From: an uncultured Rhodanobacter sp.
Lineage (GTDB): Bacteria; Pseudomonadota; Gammaproteobacteria; Xanthomonadales; Rhodanobacteraceae
NCBI GenBank assembly: GCA_903827735.1
Contig: CAIKJM010000179.1
Span: forward strand, 1 to 36,990
DNA: 36,990 nt
Direction: 5' to 3'
Made by a program: the position numbers and the translations under genes. Below the pieces are notes generated by a model that worked only from the letters and a program-made list of their open reading frames with translations, was not told the origin of the DNA and made no database searches. Below are positions 9,401 to 18,800 of this stretch, piece after piece; position 1 is the stretch's first letter; each line of letters opens with the position of its first letter.

Positions 9401-12400
9401 GATGCGCTGGAAGGCCGAAGCATCATCCGGCTCGATCGCGGTGCGCAGGATCGGCTGACGCCGCACCGTCTCGCGCAAGGCCTTTTCAAAGACCGCCTCG
9501 TCCATTGGCCCGCGCAAACGATGGGCCGACGGCGTGTTGTAGACCACCCGACCGGGATGCAGTTGCTCGATGTACCACAGCCGCTGCTGCATGAGAGACA
9601 GCGGCGCGCGCTGACGATCCGGCAGCCGCGGAATGAGGCGCTGCGGCGCAGAAATCGAACCGGTACCGCGAATTCTCGCGGCAAGTTTGGCTACCGTAGG
9701 CGCCTCGAAGAGGGCGCGCAGCGGAAGGCTGATCTGCAACTCGCGACTGAGCCGTGCGGCAAGTTGAGCCGCAAGTAGCGAATGCCCCCCGCGTTCGAAG
9801 AAATCGTCGTCGACACTCAGCTCCACACAAGCCAAGATCGAGGACATCGCCGCGGCTATTTGTTGTTCGAGCGCGTCGCGTGGTGCCACCCGCGCCGCCT
9901 CACTTCCTGTGACCGCCATCGGCGCCGGGAGATGCGTGCGGTCGATCTTGCCGTTCGGCAACAACGGCAGCGCGTCTAGCACCACGACATGCTGCGGGAT
10001 CATGTAATCAGGGAGCGCCTGGCGCAGCTCATCGCGCAGCATTGTTTCGGTGATTTGCCGACCGGCTGCCGCGACCACGTAAGCGGTGAGGCGCGCATCG
10101 CTCGGAACATCTTCGCGCACCATCACCATAGCCTGTGCGACCCGGGGCGAACCGAGCAGGTGCGCCTCGATCTCGCCCGGCTCGATCCGGAAGCCGCGCA
10201 ACTTGATCTGAAAATCCACCCGGCCGAGGTGCTCAAGCCTGCCGTCGCCGAGCCAGCGGCCGCGATCACCGGTGCGGTACAGGCGTGCCCCGGGCGTTTC
10301 GTCGAACGGATCGGCGATAAACCGCTCGGCCGTCAGCTCCGGCCGATGACGATAACCCAGCGCGACACCGGCTCCGCCAATCCAGATTTCGCCCGGCACA
10401 CCGATCGGACAAAGCCCGCGCTGCCCATCCAGCACCCAGACCGTGGTGTTGTCGATCGGCGCACCGACGCAGATCCGCTGCGGCGGTGGCTCGACCCGGC
10501 AACAGGTCGACCATACCGTCGTTTCGGTGGGGCCGTAGAGATTCCACAGCTCTGCACAGCGACGCTGCAGTTGCGCGGCGAGATCCGCACTCAGCGCTTC
10601 GCCACCGCACAGCACTCGAAAATCGCTGCGCCCCTCCCACCCCGCCTGCAGCAGCAGGCGCCAGGTTGCTGGCGTCGCCTGCATCAGCGTCACGCGCGCG
10701 ACATCGAGCAAGCCTACGAGAGCGGCCCCGTCGGCGGCTTCCTCGCGCGTGGCGAGGATCACTTCTGCACCGACGCAGAGCGGGCCAAACAGCTCAAGTA
10801 CGGCGATATCGAAAGACAGCGTCGTTACCGCCAACAGCCGGTCGTCGGCTTGCAGGCCGGGACGTTTGACCATACTGGTAAGAAAGTTGACGACAGCGCG
10901 GTGCGGAATCTCCACGCCCTTCGGCTGACCGGTCGAGCCAGAGGTATAGATCACGTAGGCGATCGACTCCGGACCCTTCGAGGGAGTCGCGACGTCGTCA
11001 GCCGCGAGCTGTGTCGCCGGCAGCGCAGCGAGTTCGGCGCCCAGGCGATCAAGCGCCAGCACAGGGCGCCCGCGCAAGTCGAAGCGATCCACGTGCGCGG
11101 TTTGGGTCACCAACACAGCGAGGCCGGCATCGCTGACGATGTAATTCAGCCGATCTATCGGAAATCCGGGATCAAGCGGTACGTAGGCGGCGCCAGTTTT
11201 CAGCACGGCGAGTACGGCGGCCAGCATGTCGGTACCGCGATCGAGCGCAATGCCGATCAGCGCCCCCTGGTGCGCACCCTCAGCCCGCAGCAGGTGCGCA
11301 ATACGATTGGCACGTGCCTCCAACTGCGCGTAACTCAGCGCACAACCAGCGCAACGCACCGCCACACGATCCGGCGCACTATCGCATTGCATTTCGAACA
11401 GCTCATGGAGCCGTCGCTTGCTATGGAAAGGTGTCGGGTTCGGCTGCAGCGCCTGAAGGTCACGGCGCATGGATGGGCTGACCAGCGGCAGCTCACCCAG
11501 CGGCGCCTCGGACCGCTCAACCGCCGCACGCAGCAACGTCTCGTAAGCCGCCAGCCAGCGGCGCACCGTGGCTTCATCGAACAGACCGGTGTTGTACTGA
11601 CACTCCAGCCGCAACTGGCCGTGCTCCTGCACCGCGTTGATGAACAGCTCGAAATTCTCGTAGCTGCGTGCGGTGCTGGCGAAGGTCATGCTCAGACCGG
11701 GGAACGCGGTGGCTTCGAGGTCGAGCGCCTGATCGATATTGAACAGCACGCTGACCAGCGGCAGTCGGCTCGGGTCACGCGCCGTACCGAGCTTTTTCAG
11801 CAGCGTGCCGAAGGTGTATTGCTGATGATCGATCGCATCGAGCAGCGTACTGCGCGATGCGTCGAGCAGCTGGGTGAACGGTGCGGCAGGATCCACGGCG
11901 CAGCGCAGCGGCAGCAGATTGACCCCGTGTCCCACGAGATTCTCATGACCATCAACCGCCTGCGCGGCGGCAGGTATGCCGATCACCACCTCCTCGTGAC
12001 CGCCAATCCTTGCCAGAACGGCGGCGAGACCGCCGATCAACGTCGCGAACAGGCTTGCACCGCGATGCGCACCCAGACGCTTGATCGCGCTCATTAATGA
12101 CGCATCGAACACATAGTCGATGCGCGCCGAGGCAAACGAACGCAGTGCAGGGCGCGGGCGATCCGTCGGCAGGTCGAGTGTCGGCTCGGCATCGGCATAG
12201 CGCGCCAGCCAATAAGCTTCATCGATAGCCAGCGTCCGACGGTCCGGTTGTGCCGCGAGCTGCAGCGCATAGTCGGCAAACGACGCGGCCACCGGCAGCC
12301 CGCTCGCCGCATCGGCTTTATACGCGGCATATAGCGCCGCCAGCTCGCGTACGATCACCCACCACGACCAGCCATCGCAAATGATGTGATGCGCCGTCAG

Positions 12401-12862
12401 CAGCAGAACGTGATCATCGACGCTGAGGCGAAGCAGCTCACTGCGGAATAACGGCCCCTGCTCCAGATCGAAGGGGGTCTCCACCGCCCGCCGCAGGGAT
12501 TCAGCCAGTGCGGTATCGCGCGCCGGCGCATCGAGCCGCGTCAGATCCGCCTCGTGCCACGCGAGCAAGGCGCTTTCCAACAGACAGAAGGTTTCGCCAT
12601 CCGGTCCGAACGTCGCCCGTAACGCATCGTGACGATCGACCAGTGCCTGCAGAGATGCGCGCAAGGCCGCGTGATCGAGCTGACCGCGAAAGCGCAGGCT
12701 GACCGATTCGTTGTAGGCCAGCGAGGCTTCCACGCTGAGCTTGGCCGCCAGCCATATTTCGCGCTGCGCTTCGGTACTCGGCACCACGCGCGTTAGCGCC
12801 ACGGCAAACGGGTCGTATTCGACCTCGGTCATCGCTGCCGGACGAAGCTCGTGAGGACTCAT
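6419..12862 (-). CDS. Non-ribosomal peptide synthetase, C-A-T-C-A-T, no terminal thioesterase
   Basis: Two C motifs (HHIICDG, HHIIWDG); two A domains (YVIYTSGSTGQPKG, NLYGPTETTVW); two T motifs (GGHSLLAAQ, GGHSLLAVE). Ends ~50 aa after the last T. Both A codes read by hand as D-I-L-Q-L-G-L-V-W (Gly-like). Confidence 0.96.
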   Translation of the reverse strand: MSPHELRPAAMTEVEYDPFAVALTRVVPSTEAQREIWLAAKLSVEASLAYNESVSLRFRGQLDHAALRASLQALVDRHDALRATFGPDGETFCLLESALLAWHEADLTRLDAPARDTALAESLRRAVETPFDLEQGPLFRSELLRLSVDDHVLLLTAHHIICDGWSWWVIVRELAALYAAYKADAASGLPVAASFADYALQLAAQPDRRTLAIDEAYWLARYADAEPTLDLPTDRPRPALRSFASARIDYVFDASLMSAIKRLGAHRGASLFATLIGGLAAVLARIGGHEEVVIGIPAAAQAVDGHENLVGHGVNLLPLRCAVDPAAPFTQLLDASRSTLLDAIDHQQYTFGTLLKKLGTARDPSRLPLVSVLFNIDQALDLEATAFPGLSMTFASTARSYENFELFINAVQEHGQLRLECQYNTGLFDEATVRRWLAAYETLLRAAVERSEAPLGELPLVSPSMRRDLQALQPNPTPFHSKRRLHELFEMQCDSAPDRVAVRCAGCALSYAQLEARANRIAHLLRAEGAHQGALIGIALDRGTDMLAAVLAVLKTGAAYVPLDPGFPIDRLNYIVSDAGLAVLVTQTAHVDRFDLRGRPVLALDRLGAELAALPATQLAADDVATPSKGPESIAYVIYTSGSTGQPKGVEIPHRAVVNFLTSMVKRPGLQADDRLLAVTTLSFDIAVLELFGPLCVGAEVILATREEAADGAALVGLLDVARVTLMQATPATWRLLLQAGWEGRSDFRVLCGGEALSADLAAQLQRRCAELWNLYGPTETTVWSTCCRVEPPPQRICVGAPIDNTTVWVLDGQRGLCPIGVPGEIWIGGAGVALGYRHRPELTAERFIADPFDETPGARLYRTGDRGRWLGDGRLEHLGRVDFQIKLRGFRIEPGEIEAHLLGSPRVAQAMVMVREDVPSDARLTAYVVAAAGRQITETMLRDELRQALPDYMIPQHVVVLDALPLLPNGKIDRTHLPAPMAVTGSEAARVAPRDALEQQIAAAMSSILACVELSVDDDFFERGGHSLLAAQLAARLSRELQISLPLRALFEAPTVAKLAARIRGTGSISAPQRLIPRLPDRQRAPLSLMQQRLWYIEQLHPGRVVYNTPSAHRLRGPMDEAVFEKALRETVRRQPILRTAIEPDDASAFQRIHDDVNVRLLPAEDLSDLPPREREAVLQRRLDALTAEPFDLAVAPLFRTHLFRLDEHEHVFFFMAHHIIWDGWSFDILYEELSHAYEAFSAGRQPSLAPLTVEYSDFSAWQRDWMRGDELQRQLNHWKKRLSGDIEPLALPTDHSRPTRMSGAGATEWIRLSATTAQALRTLGLRAQATPFMVLLAIYAVLLLRLSGQREVIVGTPVRGRDAADLEPVMGFFVNALPLRLQLDANASFLDALRAVRDVVLDAFASPDVPFEHLVQSLKLPRDDSRPAIYQAMFSFQDVRQRRRSWGDLQHEHMPLFQRGSADDVGLWFIEQEQGLLGGLTYNMDIFTAATAARLRGRYEALIDSALADPQQTIAQLTLLPAGESDCLDRWSATSAPLPEQSLHSMFEMQCDRAPQRVAIRYSGRSMTYAELDACANRLARVLRSHGARRGTLVGVALDRSADMVAVLLGVLKAGAGYVPLDPDFPSRRLGEMIDDAGLALLVTEHALAARFAGHTVPIVELDRLGEKLDALPAIRLAVDADMATVGSMAYVIYTSGSTGQPKGVEIPHRAVVNFLTSMIDSPGLRSDDRVVAITTLSFDIAVLELFGPLCVGAEVVLARREEALDGAALGALIAASGVTLMQATPATWRVLLQSGWKGQQGFRALCGGEALTPELAAQLLARCDQVWNLYGPTETTVWSTRWRVQQPERGISIGMPIANTTVRILDTQDQLCPIGVPGEICIGGAGVALGYHDRPQLTAERFTTDPYAVHEARLYRTGDRGRWLSNGTLEHLGRLDFQVKIRGFRIELGEIEAIVRQDVAVSDCVAVAHDVAEHDRRLVLYVASDEDEATLVPRLRDALVARLPGYMQPQHLMALAALPLTPNGKVDRKSLPAPVANADVSPQHGGVSRIADPRQRYLATVWCELIGIDEVQPHDNFLDVGGHSLLAVEMAARVRRETGVRLNLLEIATGTLASLAMELPISADAPTSSGRSMGSRLRRLLGLR

Positions 12863-15800
12863 GCGCCCACCTTGAGAAACTTGCCGGGCTGTTCCGGATT
12901 GGGCACGAACCAGCAGGGGCGTCCGTCGGGCTCGCGACCCAGGCGCGCGCCCGGCACCGGCGGCTGGCTCGCGTCCATCACCGTGCGCGGTGTCGCTACG
13001 CCACGCGGCAGGAAGTCGTATTCCTGCAGTTCGAGCACAGAGTCCTTGTAGGCGGCAGCGATCGCCGCGAAGTCCGCTTCGCTATGCGCCGTGGTAAAAA
13101 AGCACGGAAAATTGTCGAGAATGTGAATACCACGGCTGCGCATCATGGCGAACAGCAGATCCTGCAGCGGATGATCCTCGAGAAACTGCGTTTTCCAGAC
13201 CGAGGCAAACTGGTTGATCGCGATCGGCGCGCCAACGTCACGGCAGAACGCATTGAGTTCATCGGCAAGCATGGCAACGCGCGCGTTCAGACGCTCTTGC
13301 AAGGCAGGCCCTTCGGTTTTCATATGTTCCAGCACGGCCTTCGCGGCAGCCAGTGCCAACGGATGACGAACAAAAGTGCCGGCGAAATACGTCACGCCCA
13401 CTATCGGAATCGAGTCGTCGCCGAACTGCCAGGCGCCGCCGTCGAGCGCGTCCATGTATTCGCGCTTGCCGGCTATCACGCCAATGGGATAACCACCGCC
13501 GACCACTTTGCCATAGGTGGCGATATCGGCCTTGATGCCGAACATTGCCTGCGTGCCGCCCGGATGGGCGCGAAAGCCGGTGACAATCTCGTCGAAGATG
13601 CACAACGTGCCGGACGCTGTGGTGATGTCGCGCACCTCGCGCAAAAATTCCACCGGTCGAAAATCGGCGCGACGACTCTGCACGGGCTCGATCAGCACGG
13701 CAGCCAGCTCGTGAGCATGCTCGCGCAAAATCTGCAGCGACTCCGGCGTGCCGTAATCCAGCACCATCACGTGCTCGGCCGTGTTGCGCAGAATGCCGGG
13801 GGCAGCCGGCACCGCACGCCGCTTTTTGGTGCCTCGCACGATCACTTCGTCGATGATTCCGTGATACGAGCCAGTGAACAGCGCGATGGTCTGACGCCCG
13901 GTGACCGTACGCGCGATTCGCAACGCGCCAAGCACCGCCTCGGAACCGGTATTGCACAGCGCCGCGCGCTCGTGTCCGGTGAGTTCGCAAACCAGTTTGG
14001 CGACCTCGCCGGACAGCGGATGCTGTGGACCAATCTCGTAACCGAGGTCGAGCTGGCGGCGCACGGCATCAAGCACGAAATCCGGCTGCCAACCGAACAG
14101 GCTCATGCCGAATCCGTTCAGGGCGTCGATGTATTCGTTACCATCCAGATCCCACAGCCGCGATCCCTTCGAACGCTCGATCACGATCGGGTAAATAAGC
14201 TCCTTGGTCATTGGCCGAAAGCCGTTGACCACGCGCGGATCGGCCATATGCGAGCGATGCGCCTCGGTGTACTGCTTCGATTTCAGCGTGCGCGCGACGT
14301 AGCGCTCGATGAAGCGATCGAGCTTGGCCTGCTGGCGCTCGATCAGTTCGAACCTGCCGCTATCGATGCGTGCAATAGCACCGAAGGCTTTCCTGATGTC
14401 GTAACGCGTGTGCGCCAGCGCGGCCTCTTCATCGACCGCTGACGGCAAGGCGGCGATCGGCGCGGACGAGGAGGGATCCACTACCATTTCCATCAAAGGT
14501 TCGCGCGCCGGCTGAGACGTAGCGGGCACGAAGTCGACCGCCACGCCGCTACCGGACAGGAGCGCCAGCTGCTGTGCCATCAGCTGCATTTGCCGCTCGA
14601 TCACCTGCTGCAGATAGCTGCCGCTCGCGCCGCTCGGCGATGGCCCCGGCATTGGTAGCTGCGTAGCCGGCGCGATAGTCGGCGCAGGTGTGACGGCTTC
14701 GGTGGGCAGCTGCGCATCAAGCAAGCCGGCCAGCTGGTCGAGGCTTGAATAATCCGCCATCAGCTGACGAAAGGTGATCTTGAGAGGAAAAACCTTGGAC
14801 AGATGCATAGCCATCTGCGTCAACATCAAACTGTCCAAACCCAGCTCGATGAAATGCGTGGTAGCGTCAGCATCGGTCATATCAATGCCGGCTACATCCT
14901 CGAACGCAGTCTTGAGTTCAGCAAGCAATCGTGGACGCCGATCCGCGGCGGAAGAATTCGCTGTAGGCATGGCAGAAACCTCAAGAGCTATCGGCGAAGC
15001 CAGCGTTGCTGGCGCCGAAGGAGAGGCGTCAGCCGTAGGGATCGCCACATCGACCCAATAACGCTGACGCTCGAACGGATAGGTCGGCAAAAGCACCCGC
15101 TGACGCCGCTGGCGCCGATCGAATCGCTTGATATCCACATCCACGCCGCGGCACCACAGCTGGCCGACAGCCAAACGAAACGCGGCGACTTCATTCGCCG
15201 ATGTATCTGCCAACGACGACAGTGGGGTGAGCCCCTGGCGCTGGATGCCCAGATGCTGTCGGGCCAAAGAAGTCAAGGTCGCACGCGGGCCGATCTCCAG
15301 CAGCACGCGGGATGGCGCATCGAGCAGGCGGCCAAGCGCCGTGGAAAAACGCACGGGTCGACGCAGATGCTCGGTCCAGTACGCGCCGGACATCGCCTCG
15401 TCGGCGGACAGCCAGTCGCCAGTCGCGGTGGAAACGAGCGCGATCTGTGGTGGCCGACGAACCACCTTTTCGATTTCGTCGCGGAACGGTGCCAGCACCG
15501 GGTCCATCATCGCCGAATGGAAGGCGTGCGACGTATTCAGCGGCCGACAGGCGATGCCATCGGCGTCGAGCTGCTGGCGGAATTTGGCGATCGATTCCGG
15601 CGGCCCGGCGACGACACAAGCCCCAGGCGCATTTTCAGCAGCCAGCGAAAGATCGGTTGGCAGGCACGCTTCCAGCGCCGCCAGCGACAGGCGCACGGAC
15701 AGCATGCTTCCCGCAGGCTGTGCCTGCATGAGCGCACCGCGCTTAGCGACCAACTGCAGGGCATCGCGCAACTCGAAGACGCCCGCCAAAGTCGCCGCCA

Positions 15801-18800
15801 CAAATTCGCCGACGCTGTGACCAATCATCGCCACCGGCGTAACGCCCAGGCTCATCCAAAGCGTGGCCAGCGCGTACTCGATCGCAAACGTTGCCGGCTG
15901 CATCACGGCCGTAGGCAGCAGTGTCTGCACATCCTCGGCAAATACGTATTCGCGCAGGTCGAATCCGAGCGCCTCGCGCAGACCGTCGGCGCACGCATCA
16001 AACGCGTCGCGAAAGACCGGTTCGCCGGCATACAACTCGCGCCCCATGCCGACGTATTGCGCGCCCTGACCGGGAAACATAAACACCACATCGCCGGGAT
16101 GCGCGGGATGACTGTGCGCCACCGATGACGCCGTTTCAGGACTCGTGAGCCGCGTGATAGCTGCTGCCGTATCGTCGGCGACGACCGCCACGCGATGTGC
16201 AAATGCCTTTCGGCCGATCGCCAGCGTCCACGCCACATCGGCCAAACGGATATCGGGATGTTGGGAGAGGTAACCCGACAGGTTGCTCACCGCTACCGCG
16301 AGTGCGGGCGCGGTGCGCGCCGACAGCAAGAGCAGTTGCGGCCCTTTAATGGCATCCTCCGACTGAATCGTCGGCGCCTCTTCCATCACGAGGTGCGCGT
16401 TGGTGCCGCCGACGCCAAACGAACTGACACCAGCACGACGCGGTTCATCGGTCGGCAGCCACTCGGTGAGGCGATGGTTGACGATGAATGGCGAATGCTG
16501 GAAATCGATGGAAGGGTTGGGGGCGCGAAAATGCAGCGTCGCCGGGATCTTTTTCGCGCTCAGCGCGAATGCGGTTTTGATCACGCCGGCGACGCCGGCC
16601 GCCGTCACCACATGGCCGATGTTGCTCTTGACCGAGCCGAGGCGGCAGAAGGCGTTGTCCTGGGTACTGCGCCGAAACGCCCGAGTAAGGCCTTCCAGCT
16701 CGATGGGATCACCGATTGGCGTGCCCGTACCATGCGCTTCCAAGTAGGAAATACTGCGCGCATCGACCCTCGCGTCGACATGCGCCATCGCCACCACAGC
16801 GGCCTGTCCCGCACTACTGGGTGCCATGAAGCTGGCCTTCTCCGCACCGTCATTGTTGACCGCACCCCCGCGGATCAGCGCCACCACCGGATTGCCGTCG
16901 GCCATCGCATCCGACAGCCGCTTGAGTAACACCACACCGGCACCGTCGCTGAAAACGGTTCCGCCCGCGTCGGCGTCGAAGCTGCGAGTGTGGCCGTCCG
17001 GCGAGAGCATCGTGCCCTCCTGGGCAAGATAGCCACTGCGCGGCGGACAGTTGATGGATACGCCACCGGCCAGGGCCATTTCGCAGCGACCCGCGCGCAG
17101 CGCATCCACGGCCTGGCAGATCGCCACCAGCGAGGTCGAGCATGCGGTGTTCAGGCTAATCGCCGGTCCGGTCAGATTGAGCCGGTGAGCGACGCGCGTG
17201 GCGAAAAAATCCTTCTCGTTCGCCAGCATCACCTGAAACGCACCGAGCTTTTCGATCAAGTCGGGACGCGTCAGCAGATGCTGCTGAAAATAGGTGGCGT
17301 TATGCATGCCGCCGAATACGCCAACCGGTCCGGCGTGCGAGTCCGGCACGTGCCCCCCGCGCTCAAGACACTCCCAGCACAGTTCGAGGAAGATCCGCTG
17401 CTGCGGATCCATCAGCTCGGCTTCGCGCGGCGGAATGCCGAAGAACGCGGCGTCAAAATCCTCCACGCCATCGATCACGCCGCGCGCGGCAACATAGTTC
17501 GGCGCATCCCGCAGCGTGGTTGGAATGCCGTGGTCAAGACGATCGGCATCAAAAAACGTAATCGATTCTTCGCCCGCGCACAGGTTTTGCCAGAAGGCGT
17601 CGACATCGCGTGCGCCAGGAAAGCGACCGGCCATCGCGATGATCGCGATCGGTTCGTCGCGGCCTGCACGCCGATAGGCCATGCGCGACTCGACCGAGTG
17701 ACGGCTTGTACCGCCGTCGATAATCGCCGCCAACGAAGCCGCCGTCGGCGCGCTGAAGAACGAAACTATCGACGGCGCCGACGGAAATCCGTGACGCATG
17801 CGGGCAACCGCCGTCATCGCCAGCAGCGAGCTGCCGCCAAGCTCGAAAAAGCTGTCGTCACGACCGACCTCATCAAGAGCGAGCAACTCGGCAAACAAAT
17901 CACAGATATTCTGCTCGAGCTCGCCCACCGGGGGTACATAAGACACCGCAAGTTCGGGTCGGCGCTGATCAGGTGCCGGCAGCGCTTGGCGATCGAGCTT
18001 TCCGTTCACGGTTACCGGTAGCGCATCAAGCTTAAGAAAAACCGTGGGCAGCATGAATGCGGGCAGGCGCTGCGCAAGGCAGCGGCGAAGATAAGACGGC
18101 GAGATGGCCGGAGCGTCGGTCTTTTTGTTCTGCTCATCGCTCTCGTCGCCGACGACGTAATAAGCAACAAGATATTTTTGCCCGGCTCGATCATCACGCG
18201 CCAACACGGCGCACGCACGCACACCGACAACATCCTGCAGGGCGACTTCGATTTCGCCGACCTCGATGCGATAGCCGCCGATCTTGACCTGACCATCGGC
18301 CCGACCGACGAATTCGAGCACGCCCTCGGGCAGCCAGCGCACTTGATCACCGGTACGGTACAGGCGCTCGCCCGGCGCCACGGCCAGACCGCCGACGAAC
18401 CGCTCGGCGCTCAGTTCGGGGCGCGCGAGGTAGCCGCGCGCCACGCCCATGCCACCTACAAACAGCTCGCCGATCACACCGACCGGAACCGCTTCACCGC
18501 GAGCGTTGACTACATATACCGTGGTGTCCGCGATCGGTCGGCCGATGGGAATGGAACGGACACCGGCACCGAGGTCGCGCGGTATCGCGTAGGTGGTCGC
18601 AAAGGTGGTGCATTCGGTCGGACCGTAGCCATTGATGATCGTGATATCAGGCAGCGCCGCATACGCCTTGCGCACGTGCGGGACCGACAGCACTTCGCCG
18701 CCGATCAGTAACTGCCGCAAACCGTGAAGGTCGCGCGCGTCGCCGTCGACAACGGCGTTGAACAGTGCCGCAGTGAGCCAAGCGATATGCACATCGTGCC

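Noticed and set aside
9989-12097. 702-aa plus-strand ORF antisense to the NRPS
   Set aside because: Fully inside a domain-verified minus-strand NRPS; Arg/Gln/His-rich composition typical of high-GC shadow frames; no recognisable domain. Same reasoning applies to 6416..7828, 13084..14442, 14803..16128, 16990..18021 and 626..1444.
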